From Dehalococcoidia bacterium (lineage in GTDB: Bacteria; Chloroflexota; Dehalococcoidia; Tepidiformales; Tepidiformaceae), in the NCBI GenBank assembly GCA_003104995.1, contig PQAO01000039.1, positions 1 to 45,532 on the forward strand: a stretch of DNA of 45,532 nucleotides. Reading direction: 5' to 3'. Each line of letters starts with the position of its first letter. Position 1 is the first letter of the stretch. Positions 15,676 to 24,829 of the stretch are shown here, piece by piece. Made by a program: the position numbers and the translations under genes. The notes under the pieces are model-generated. The model was not told the DNA's origin and did no database searches. It saw only the letters and a program-made list of their open reading frames with translations.

Positions 15676-16101
15676 ATGCCGGGCATGGACACCACGACAT
15701 GGCTCCTCCGGACCGTGATCTGCGCCCTGGCGGTCGCTCTCCTCGGCTCTGCCTGCGGCGACGGCGACGGCAGCCCCACGGTCACCCTCACTCCCACCGA
15801 TGCGCCGATGCCCGCCGGGGGCATCCCCGTGAACCTCCGGACCATTACCGTTAGCGACACCGGCTTCTCCCCGGGCGCCCTCCAGGTGCCCATCGGCACG
15901 CAGGTCTTTTGGCAGTGGACGGGGAAGCAGGAGCACCAGATCACCGGCTCGTTCAAGGGCAACGACGGCGACATCCCGGTCGAGTCCCCCCGCCTGAAGG
16001 GGTCGGGCACGTTCTCGTACGAGTTCAAGACCAATGGGCTGTTCGAATACCACTGCGCGGTCCACGGCGAAGCCATGTCGGGCCAGGTAATCATCAAGTA
16101 G
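15676..16101 (+). CDS. Plastocyanin-like cupredoxin lipoprotein
   Basis: A 141-residue exported blue-copper protein. It has a signal peptide with lipobox LGSAC (Cys27) followed by an acidic, low-complexity linker, so it is probably tethered to the outer face of the membrane. The cupredoxin domain shows all four type 1 copper ligands: His87 (EHQITG), Cys127 and His130 (YHCAVHG) and Met134. It is likely an electron carrier; the partner is not evident. An in-frame ATG three codons later (15685) is an alternative start. It follows the FakA-like gene by 6 bases but has no functional link to it. Confidence 0.9.
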   Translation: MPGMDTTTWLLRTVICALAVALLGSACGDGDGSPTVTLTPTDAPMPAGGIPVNLRTITVSDTGFSPGALQVPIGTQVFWQWTGKQEHQITGSFKGNDGDIPVESPRLKGSGTFSYEFKTNGLFEYHCAVHGEAMSGQVIIK

Positions 16102-16762
16102 CGGATTCCGGCCAATCGCCCGCGTTTACGTTCCGGTGATGGAAACGGCACGGGCATCCGTGGTATGACATCCCCGGCACTCCGGGAGCGGAGCAGCCGG
16201 AGGGTATAAAATGCAAACTCCATCGCATGGCCAGCCCTGCTTACGGGGATCGCCATGGCACTGGCTGCCGGAACTGCCCTGGCAACGGTGAGGGGAATCC
16301 TGTCACCACGCGCGCCCGCCCGCTTGAGCTGGGTGTCGCCAGTCGTCCTCCTGGTGTGCAGCCTGCTGCTGATCACCGGAGTTCTCCTCGCTCTGTGGGC
16401 ACTCAATCTTCGGGGTACGCTGGGGCGTTAGGAGACACGCTCCGCGCACATTCCCCCTGCGCTCCTCCGATCACCGCACCGGGAGCCTTCCGCTCCGCCG
16501 GATCGCCCGGAACTTCCCGTCGCTCCGAGGCGTTGGAAGGGGGAAATGAAGCGAGACATGAGCGAACCATTCACCCTGACCCGTGCGTTCTGCGACGCCC
16601 TGTTGGCCATCGCCCTGGGATTGGCCACAGCCGCCCGGGAGCGCCGGGCTCCGCCGCCCGCCTCGATGCTGAGTTCAAGCTTTACGTGGAACTACCGGCG
16701 GGCCGTCTCGAGACCGGTTCCGCCAGCCTCCTGAGCCTCTGCCGCCAACAGCCAACAGCCAC
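16102..16762. other. Gene-poor region with small candidate ORFs
   Basis: These 661 bases between the cupredoxin gene and the convergent oxidoreductase hold no gene I recognise. A short membrane-like frame lies at 16255-16431 (listed separately). A 62-codon frame at 16546-16734 starts MKRDMSEPFTLTRAFCDALL after a purine-rich GAAGGGGGAA, with one mildly hydrophobic stretch; nothing else supports it. Codon texture and composition look less gene-like than in neighbouring coding DNA. Decayed genes are a possible explanation. Confidence 0.4.
16255..16431 (+). CDS. Possible small membrane protein or membrane-gene fragment
   Basis: A 58-residue frame begins MALAAGTALATVRGIL and contains one strong membrane segment, SPVVLLVCSLLLITGVLLAL, ending WALNLRGTLGR. 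The same frame extends upstream to a TAA at 16207 and encodes a second hydrophobic stretch (IAWPALLTGIAMALAAGTAL) with no usual start codon ahead of it. It therefore reads like the last two helices of a larger membrane protein whose front part is lost. A genuine 58-residue protein cannot be excluded; there is no good ribosome site. Confidence 0.3.
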   Translation: MALAAGTALATVRGILSPRAPARLSWVSPVVLLVCSLLLITGVLLALWALNLRGTLGR

Positions 16763-17359
16763 CTACGCGTAGCGCTCCTCGCGCCACGGGTCGCCGTAGA
16801 TGTGGTACCCGTAGGTCTCCCAGAAGCCGGGCCGGTCGCGGTCGAGGAACTGGATTCCCCCTATCCACTTCGCACTCTTCCAGAAGTACAGGTGCGGGAT
16901 TACCAGCCGCAACGGCCAGCCGTGCTCCTTCGTTATCTCTTGGCCGTTATGCGTCCGCGCGAACAACACGCCCTCGCGCATCAAGTCTTCGAGCGGCACG
17001 TTGGTCGTGTAGCCGCCGTAGCTGTGCAGCATCGCGTACTTCGCCTCGGGCTTCAGCTTGATCGCATCGAGCAGCGCCTTGAACGGCACGCCCTGCCAGG
17101 TGTTGTCGTACTTGCTCCACGTCGTCACGCAGTGGATGTCGCTGGTGTCGGTCATGTCCCCGAGGGCGTTGAACTCTTCCCAGGTGAAGGTCTTCTCCTC
17201 CTCCACCAGCCCCCACACGTGGAACCGCCACGAGTCGAGGTCGATGCGCGGGATGCTGCCGTAATGGAGCACTGGCCAGCCGGCGGTCAGGTGTTGGCCG
17301 GGGGGCAGCCGGAGCTTCCCGTCGGCGCGCATCTCTTTCGTGCTCTGCATCGTCATCAT
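16763..17359 (-). CDS. Sulfite-oxidase-like molybdopterin oxidoreductase
   Basis: A 198-residue protein of the sulfite oxidase/YedY Moco-binding fold. Landmarks are GWPVLHYGSIPRIDL, WRFHVWGLVEE, the Moco cysteine in DIHCVTTWS (Cys77), WQGVPFKALLD, HSYGGYTTNVPLED and the KWIGGIQFLD C-terminus. There is no signal peptide or twin-arginine motif, so unlike MsrP it is probably cytoplasmic. The family is common but its substrate is undefined. The ATG at 17359 is preceded by AGGAGA at good spacing. The gene stands alone, divergent from lspA. Confidence 0.88.
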   Translation of the reverse strand: MMTMQSTKEMRADGKLRLPPGQHLTAGWPVLHYGSIPRIDLDSWRFHVWGLVEEEKTFTWEEFNALGDMTDTSDIHCVTTWSKYDNTWQGVPFKALLDAIKLKPEAKYAMLHSYGGYTTNVPLEDLMREGVLFARTHNGQEITKEHGWPLRLVIPHLYFWKSAKWIGGIQFLDRDRPGFWETYGYHIYGDPWREERYA

Positions 17360-17473
17360 TCCAACTCTCCTGGCGTCATCCGTCTGCGGTAAGAACCAGC
17401 GTAGCCCGTGCCCTCGCACATCGACAAGGCATATTGCCTTACCGCAGCGCATCCCGCGGTTACACTGGGAGCA

Positions 17474-17986
17474 ATGCAAGATGCCGACACCCGCCCGGCC
17501 GCCGGCCCTCGTCTCGCCATCCGCCCCCGCGATGGCTGGTTCCTCGCCCTCGCCGTGGCGATCGTCGGCCTCGACCAGCTCACCAAGTGGATCATCCGTG
17601 GGTGGCTCGAGCGCGGCGAGGCCTACTCACTCGTCTGGCCGCTCAAGATCGTCCACGTCACCAACAGCGGCGCGGCCTTTGGCATGTTCCAGGGCGCCGG
17701 GCCGCTGCTGGTCATCACCAGCGTCGTCGGGATGGTCGCCATCCTCGTCTACCTCTTTAACCCCGGCTTCGCCCACCCGCTCATGCGCCTCGGGCTGGCC
17801 TTCATGCTCGGTGGCGCCGTCGGCAACCTCATCGACCGGGTCTCCGAAGGCCGCGTCGTCGACTTCATCAAAGTTCCGAACTTTCCCGCGTTCAATGTGG
17901 CCGATTCGGCCATCACGATTGGTGTGTTTTTTCTCATATGGGCACTGATGTTCGACACAGCGACGGACCCGAAACCCGGGAGCTGA
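17474..17986 (+). CDS. lspA: Lipoprotein signal peptidase (signal peptidase II)
   Basis: LspA cleaves prolipoproteins at the lipobox cysteine within the cytoplasmic membrane. The 170-residue protein has four membrane segments and all family landmarks: DQLTKW near residue 34, the NSGAAFGMF loop (64-72), and the two catalytic aspartates in GNLIDRV (Asp121) and FNVADSAI (Asp144). ATG 17474 follows TGGGAGCA. The rluD-type gene starts inside its 3' end, the usual lspA-rluD pairing seen in many bacteria. The cupredoxin in this window is a likely client. Confidence 0.96.
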   Translation: MQDADTRPAAGPRLAIRPRDGWFLALAVAIVGLDQLTKWIIRGWLERGEAYSLVWPLKIVHVTNSGAAFGMFQGAGPLLVITSVVGMVAILVYLFNPGFAHPLMRLGLAFMLGGAVGNLIDRVSEGRVVDFIKVPNFPAFNVADSAITIGVFFLIWALMFDTATDPKPGS

Positions 17987-18920
17987 CCGCCTCCGAAGCC
18001 GGCCGGCTCGACGCCGTCCTCTCGCGGGCGCTGCCTGAGCTTTCGCGCGCCCGCATCCAGCGACTCATTGAAGCGGGCAACGTCCGCGTCAACGGCGAGA
18101 TATTCCGCAAGTCCGCCACCGTCCAGGAAGGCGACCTCCTCGAGTTCGAACTCCCCGCGATAGACCATGCGGTCGCTCCCTCCGGCCTCGACCTGCCCCG
18201 TCTTTACGACGATGCAGCTTTATCGGTGATCGACAAGCCGCCCGGTTTGGCCGTCCACGGCGCCCCCGGCGACACGGGCCCCAGCGTGGCCGGCTGGTGG
18301 CTCGAACAGCTCGGTCCGGCGGCGGCCGGGTTCGACGTCGAGCGCCCCGGCATCGTCCACCGCCTCGACAAGGACACCTCGGGCGTCCTCCTCCTCGCGA
18401 AGACGCCCGCGGCCCAGGCCGCGCTCAGCCACGCCTTCGAAGAGCGCGCCACCCGCAAGACCTACCTCGCCATTGTCGAGGGCAAGCCCCCCCAGCCCCG
18501 TGCCGTCGTCGACGCACCGATCGACCGCCACCCCGGCGACCGCACGCGCATGGCGGTCACCACCAGCGGACGCCCCTCCCGCACCGAGTACGAGGTCATC
18601 GCAGCGGACAATGAGCGCTCGTTGCTGGAGGTCCACCCGGAGACGGGCCGCACCCACCAGATCCGCGTCCACCTGTCGGCCATCGGTTGCCCGGTCGCGG
18701 ACGATGGTGTCTATGGAAAGCGCGCCCCGCGTGGACGCCAGCTCCTCCACGCGTACCGGATCCAGGTGCCGCACCCCTCCGGCGGCACCCTCACCGTCAC
18801 CTCCCCGGTCCCCGCCGACATGGCCGGCGCGATTCGCTCTATCGGCGCCGAACAGGTAGCCTCGCACTACTCCCAGCCCGTGCCGCCAAACCTCGAAGCG
18901 GCCCCCGATGAGCTTGCACC

Positions 18921-18924
<4 letters not shown>
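17938..18924 (+). CDS. rluD: RluA/RluD-family rRNA pseudouridine synthase
   Basis: Pseudouridine synthase with an N-terminal S4 RNA-binding domain (LDAVLSRALPELSRARIQRL, residues about 24-43, and GNVRVNG) and a C-terminal catalytic domain containing HRLDKDTSG (141-149) with catalytic Asp144, then ETGRTHQIRVHL. The 328-residue length fits RluD, which modifies helix 69 of 23S rRNA, but RluA-family members are hard to tell apart by sequence alone. The ATG at 17938 overlaps lspA by 49 bases; no later in-frame ATG precedes the S4 domain. It overlaps the gltX start by 4 bases. Confidence 0.92.
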
Positions 18925-20402
<1,478 letters not shown>

Positions 20403-20458
20403 CCGGCGTTTCGCGCTGGAGCGTTCAGGCGCCGCCGTGGTACATTTGGAGTTCCTGC

Positions 20459-20532
20459 TGGGGACTCGTCTAATGGTAGGACAGCAGATTCTGGATCTGT
20501 ATGTGGGGGTTCGACTCCTCCGTCCCCAGCCA
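20459..20532 (+). tRNA. tRNA-Gln (anticodon CUG), CCA encoded
   Basis: A 74-base cloverleaf. The acceptor stem pairs TGGGGAC (20459-20465) with GTCCCCA, with the U1-A72 pair typical of bacterial tRNA-Gln; the anticodon loop is TTCTGGA with anticodon CTG; the T loop TTCGACT is present; CCA is encoded at 20530-20532. It lies 56 bases after gltX on the same strand. Confidence 0.95.
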
Positions 20533-20809
20533 ACAGTTCTGCACCTGGATGGGGCCTGTCGATAGCCGTCTCCACCAACCCGGGTGCGAGCGGCACGGCG
20601 AGCCGTCCCCTCAATACACCCGCCTCTCCCACAACAGCCCTGTTCTGCATCCCAACGAGGAAGGCGCACCGGCGCCGGGCTCGAATGGATTCTCGACGTC
20701 GGGCCGTCCCACGGTTTTGCACTGCCTCCGTCCAGAAACCATGGACGGTCCCCGGGCGTCGCCGGGCCGGGCGTAAGATGTGGCCACCTGCAGCACCCAG
20801 GAGACCCAT

Positions 20810-22390
20810 ATGGCCGACCCGACCCCCCCGCCCACCACCCTTGCGGCAGTCCTGGAACAACAGGCCCGGGAACTCGGTGATAAGCCCTACATCCTGTTCG
20901 AAGACCGAGTCGTCAGCTTCGCCGAGTTGAACAGCCAGGTGAACCGGGCGGCGAATGGGCTCGCAAACCTGGGAGCCGGCGCCGGCATCGGCGTCTCGAT
21001 CATGATGCCAAACGCGCCCGAGTGGCTCTTCGTGTTCTTCGCCACACAGAAGCTCGGCGCCTACGCCGTGCCCGTTAACGTCGGGCTACGCGGCGAAGGC
21101 CTCCGCCATGTCCTCGACCACTCCGACTCGACGATACTCGTTTGCCATCCGGACTTCGTGGAGGCCATCGAGGAAGTCCGGGGCTCCCTTCCGAAGCTCA
21201 AGCACATCGTCATCGACACTACCGGGGCGGACCCTGGCTACCAGCCCCCGGACGGCTGGATCACGCTTTCGGAGGTCATGGACGCCTCTCCCGAAGACCC
21301 CGGCCGGCCAATTCAGCAAGGCTCAATCTCGGGCCTCATGTACACCTCCGGCACAACCGGGGCGCCCAAAGGGGTGGTCCAGCGCTACCGGCCGGTTGCA
21401 CCCGCGGCGGCTGGCCTCGGCGGCGGTTTCTACGAGGCCAACGAGATCCTCTACACCTGCCTGCCGCTGTTCCATGCGAACGCGCTCTTTCTTTCGGCCC
21501 AGCGCGCGCTCGTAGGCGGCCTGACGCTCGCCCTCTCGCGCCGGTTCTCGGCCAGCCGGTTCTGGGACGAGGTCCGCCGCTACAACGCCACCACCTTCAA
21601 TGCCCTCGGCGCGATGATCCCCATCTTGATGAAGCAACCCGAGCGCGACAACGATCGCGACAACCGGGTCGGCATCGTCCTGAGCGCCGCCTGCCCGGCC
21701 TCGGTGTGGGAGGCGTTCGAACAGCGCTTCGGCGTCCGGCTCGTTGAGGCTTACGGCGCGGTCGATGGGGCGGGGTTCGGGATCACCAACCCGGGGACAT
21801 CTCCGAAGGGCTCGATCGGCAAGCCCGCCACGCCGATCCGGATCGTCGACGACAACGGCAACGACGTACCTGCCGGAGTGCCCGGGGAACTCCTCTTTCA
21901 GATAGATAACCCCGAGCTCCGCCGCGTCGAGTACTACAAGAACACCGAGGCAAGCACCGAGAAGATCCGCGACGGCTGGCTCCACACGGGCGACCTCGTC
22001 TATGCGGACGAAGAGGGAAACCTCTTCTTCGCCGACCGCAAGACCGACTCGATGCGGCGGCGCGGTGAGAACATCTCCTCCTGGGAGGTCGAGCGGGAGA
22101 TCAACGCCCACCCGGCGGTCCTCGAATCAGGAGCCTTCGGCGTCCCCTCGGAACTTGGCGAGGACGACGTCATGGTCGTTGTCGTCCTCAAGGAGGGCCA
22201 GGCCATCACCCCGGAGGAACTCGTCGAGCACTGCAGGAAGCGTATGGCCAGGTTCATGGTGCCACGCTATATCGAGTTCCGGGACGAACTGCCCAAGACA
22301 GGCACGCACCGCGTGCAGAAGAGCCTGCTGAAACAGCAGGGCGTAACGGCGAACACCTGGGACGCCGAGCGCGCCGCGCCCATCCCCTGA
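20810..22390 (+). CDS. AMP-dependent acyl-CoA synthetase
   Basis: A 526-residue ANL-superfamily ligase that would activate a carboxylic acid via an acyl-adenylate to its CoA thioester. The P-loop reads MYTSGTTGAPKGVV, the A5 region VEAYGAVDGAGFG, the A7 motif LHTGDLVY and the hinge DRKTDSMRRRGENISSWEVE; the C-terminal catalytic lysine is in PKTGTHRVQKSLL. The overall pattern resembles CaiC/FadD-like synthetases. The ATG at 20810 follows AGGAGA. Substrate is unknown; neighbouring acyl-CoA dehydrogenase and nitroreductase genes are convergent, so they form a separate transcription unit. Confidence 0.93.
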   Translation: MADPTPPPTTLAAVLEQQARELGDKPYILFEDRVVSFAELNSQVNRAANGLANLGAGAGIGVSIMMPNAPEWLFVFFATQKLGAYAVPVNVGLRGEGLRHVLDHSDSTILVCHPDFVEAIEEVRGSLPKLKHIVIDTTGADPGYQPPDGWITLSEVMDASPEDPGRPIQQGSISGLMYTSGTTGAPKGVVQRYRPVAPAAAGLGGGFYEANEILYTCLPLFHANALFLSAQRALVGGLTLALSRRFSASRFWDEVRRYNATTFNALGAMIPILMKQPERDNDRDNRVGIVLSAACPASVWEAFEQRFGVRLVEAYGAVDGAGFGITNPGTSPKGSIGKPATPIRIVDDNGNDVPAGVPGELLFQIDNPELRRVEYYKNTEASTEKIRDGWLHTGDLVYADEEGNLFFADRKTDSMRRRGENISSWEVEREINAHPAVLESGAFGVPSELGEDDVMVVVVLKEGQAITPEELVEHCRKRMARFMVPRYIEFRDELPKTGTHRVQKSLLKQQGVTANTWDAERAAPIP

Positions 22391-22405
22391 CGCCGAACGC
22401 CTATC

Positions 22406-22430
22406 CGGCCAGGAGGGGTTTGCCTGGCCG
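22406..22430. terminator. Possible terminator hairpin between convergent genes
   Basis: An 8-bp perfect inverted repeat (CGGCCAGG at 22406-22413, complement 22423-22430) with a 9-base loop lies 15 bases after the acyl-CoA synthetase stop and before the convergent nitroreductase stop. No T-run follows on either strand, so intrinsic termination is uncertain. Confidence 0.4.
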
Positions 22431-22459
22431 CGGCGCCATGGCCGGGGCGGCCTGTGTCA

Positions 22460-23317
22460 TCATGCGCCGCCAGCATCTCCCGACGGCACATCGGCCTGGG
22501 ACGGAGCGCCCTCGAATGGCGTCGCCAACACCTTGTTTTCCAGGCCGAGCGCGGTCATCAGGTAGCTGATCTCCGCGTCGCGCCACGGAAGAGGCGCCTG
22601 TTCCTGGATGAGCCGGGCGCGCCTCAGTTCCTCGTCGATCGCCGGGTCCGGGACGAACGGGTTCCCGCACTCGTTTTCGAACGAGAGCTCGCCGAGCGGC
22701 GGTTTCGGCGTTTGACCGCCGGCTTCCCACGACTCGGCCGGGTAGCCCACTGCCTGGATGGCGACCGGCACCGCAGTCTCGGGCAGCTTGAGCAGTTTGC
22801 CGATGCGATCGATGCGCGGGCTGCTCATCAGGCAGGTCGTCAGCCCCTCGTCATAGGCAACCAGGGTGGCCTGCGCAATCGCCTGGCCAACGTCCATGAA
22901 TGCCAGGGGCGACACCGAAGCCATCTCCCAGCTGGCGCTGAATGTTGGCCGGAGGCGCTTCTCGATCTCCTCGATCGTCCCCTCCACGTCCATACCCAGG
23001 CGCCGCGCCCGTACGAGTCCATGAAGGTCGCTGATCCACTTGTCGATCTGATAGGCCGCGCGTTCGTTGTACCAGAAGATGAACACCGGGGCCGTCTGCA
23101 TCTGCTGGTACCCGAGCGGCGGCGTGAGCGCCTTCATCAGGGCGTCCGATGCGGTCTCCCGCCAGATCACGATGCTGCGGACATTCATGACGTTGCCCAC
23201 GCACGAGGCATGCCGCGCGCCCTCGAGCATCTTCTGGATCTTCTCGCGCTCAACCGGGCGGTGCGGCAGAAAGAAGCGGATGCTTCGCCGGCGGCCGATG
23301 ACTTCCTTGAGTTCCAT
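22460..23317 (-). CDS. Nitroreductase-family protein
   Basis: An FMN-binding nitroreductase-fold oxidoreductase of 285 residues. The N-terminus MELKEVIGRRRSIRFF is the usual FMN phosphate-binding start, GARHASCVGN is the next conserved segment, and the late FMN region lies at AVPVAIQAVGYPAE. Substrates of this family range from nitroaromatics to flavins and F420-type chemistry, so the role is open. ATG 23317 has an excellent ribosome site (AAAGGAGAGG). It follows the acyl-CoA dehydrogenase gene by 25 bases on the same strand and probably shares its message. Confidence 0.88.
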   Translation of the reverse strand: MELKEVIGRRRSIRFFLPHRPVEREKIQKMLEGARHASCVGNVMNVRSIVIWRETASDALMKALTPPLGYQQMQTAPVFIFWYNERAAYQIDKWISDLHGLVRARRLGMDVEGTIEEIEKRLRPTFSASWEMASVSPLAFMDVGQAIAQATLVAYDEGLTTCLMSSPRIDRIGKLLKLPETAVPVAIQAVGYPAESWEAGGQTPKPPLGELSFENECGNPFVPDPAIDEELRRARLIQEQAPLPWRDAEISYLMTALGLENKVLATPFEGAPSQADVPSGDAGGA

Positions 23318-23342
23318 GTTTCCTCTCCTTTCGCGATCCTGA

Positions 23343-24554
23343 TCAGCCGAGCAGGTGTTGGGCGCCCGCGATCGACAGCGTGTCGTTCGAACCGTCCTCG
23401 ATGAGCGCCGCCCGGGCGTCACGCATCAGCGCCTCGACCAGCACACCCTTCACCATTCCCATCGCTCCGCACAGCTCGCTCGCGTCACTTGCGACATCGA
23501 ACGCCGTCCGCGTCGCGAAGACCTTCGCGGCCATGGAGTAGTGCACCGTCGGCAGCCCGCTTTGGAGACGCTGGTTGGCCTTCCGCGAAAGCGCCCGCGA
23601 CGCGTTCACCCGCATGAACATGTCGAACAACCGCTTCTGAACGAGCTGGTGACTCGAAATCGGCACACCTCCCTGGATGCGTGCCTGAGTGTAGGTCAGT
23701 GCTTCCTCGAACGCTGCCCGCGCCACTCCGCTGAAGGTTGACGACATGCCCGCATTGGCCCCGGCCAGCGTGTTGTCCAGCCCCCCGGCCGTGAAGGGAG
23801 GCTCGGCCAGCATGTAGTGCGCGGGGATGCGCACGTCATCGAAAAAGATCTCGCCCTGGTTGAGCGGCCGCTGGCCGAGCTTGTTCGTCGGCGGCCCCTT
23901 GGTCACGCCGGGCAGGTTGAGCGGCACCACGGCCACCCCGATCCCCTGCATCCCAAGCTCCGGCTTCACATTGAGGAAGGCGAGTGTGTGTGTTGCGATG
24001 GTGCCGTTGGACACCCACGAGGACTTCTGTCCGCGGATCACCCACTCGTCGCCGTCGCGGAAGGCGGAGCAATCGAGGTGGTTGTCTGGGTTATCGCCAC
24101 CGATGATGAGGTCCGAGCCGTGATTCGGCTCGGTCGCGCCCCAGCACCCGATGTAACGGCCCTCGGTGTCTTCAACAAAGGGCATCACCAGCTCGCGCAT
24201 CAGGTCCGGGTGGCCGCTCATGGCGGCAAACCGGAACGGCATCGAGGCCACTCCAAGGCTGATCGAGAGGCCTGAGTTGCCCCAGCCGAACTCCTCCCCC
24301 ACCAGGTGAGACTCCAGCGGACCGAGACTCGCGCCACCCAGTTCCGGCGGGAACCCGCGCAGATGGTGCCCCGCCCGGTAGGCTTTCTTGAAGGCATCCC
24401 AAAGCGGCGAGCCCGAGGCAATCACCTGGTCGGGCGGCAGGTCGTCCAGTGCGGCCCCCGTCGGCCGCAGCACTTCGGCGGCGAACCGGTGCGCCTCCTG
24501 CTTGAGAAGCACCTGGTCGGGGGTGAGATCGGAAATGTCGTCTGTGTAGGGCAT
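23343..24554 (-). CDS. Acyl-CoA dehydrogenase family protein
   Basis: A 403-residue FAD-dependent acyl-CoA dehydrogenase. Visible are YIGCWGATEPNHGSDLI (FAD-binding signature), WVIRGQKSSWVSNG, the segment ANAGMSSTFSGVARAAFEEA and the C-terminal EDGSNDTLSIAG, corresponding to the EGT/EGS catalytic loop. It differs clearly from the dehydrogenase at 10605 and is not a recent duplicate. The ATG at 24554 is chosen over a start ten codons upstream because the protein family begins near this point and AGGGAGC precedes it. It is the first gene of a two-gene unit with the nitroreductase. Confidence 0.9.
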   Translation of the reverse strand: MPYTDDISDLTPDQVLLKQEAHRFAAEVLRPTGAALDDLPPDQVIASGSPLWDAFKKAYRAGHHLRGFPPELGGASLGPLESHLVGEEFGWGNSGLSISLGVASMPFRFAAMSGHPDLMRELVMPFVEDTEGRYIGCWGATEPNHGSDLIIGGDNPDNHLDCSAFRDGDEWVIRGQKSSWVSNGTIATHTLAFLNVKPELGMQGIGVAVVPLNLPGVTKGPPTNKLGQRPLNQGEIFFDDVRIPAHYMLAEPPFTAGGLDNTLAGANAGMSSTFSGVARAAFEEALTYTQARIQGGVPISSHQLVQKRLFDMFMRVNASRALSRKANQRLQSGLPTVHYSMAAKVFATRTAFDVASDASELCGAMGMVKGVLVEALMRDARAALIEDGSNDTLSIAGAQHLLG

Positions 24555-24829
24555 GTCCCTTGCTCCCTGAACAACTGAGGTCACGTTCTACAGCCCGCCC
24601 CGGGCCGATTGCGAAGCAGCATGCAGGCCCTCGGCGCCTCCACATATGACGGAGCGCATGCGCCGTATTGGCAGCAGCTAACCCGGACCGCCGCCAGCCG
24701 CCACCCATGAGACGCTCGCCCGATCCGGACGGCCCGGCCTCGGTCCTCAGGCGCTCTACGGCCCCGGTCATGGTCATTGGCCCCGAGGTCGAACTGCCCG
24801 GCGCCGCGTAGCCCGGGACCGCGCCCGTT

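Noticed and set aside
16202..16215. TATAAA sequence at 16205-16210 considered as a promoter
   Set aside because: No -35 partner and no supported gene immediately downstream.
18204..18867. Antisense frames within the rluD-type gene
   Set aside because: Shadows of a well-identified synthase.
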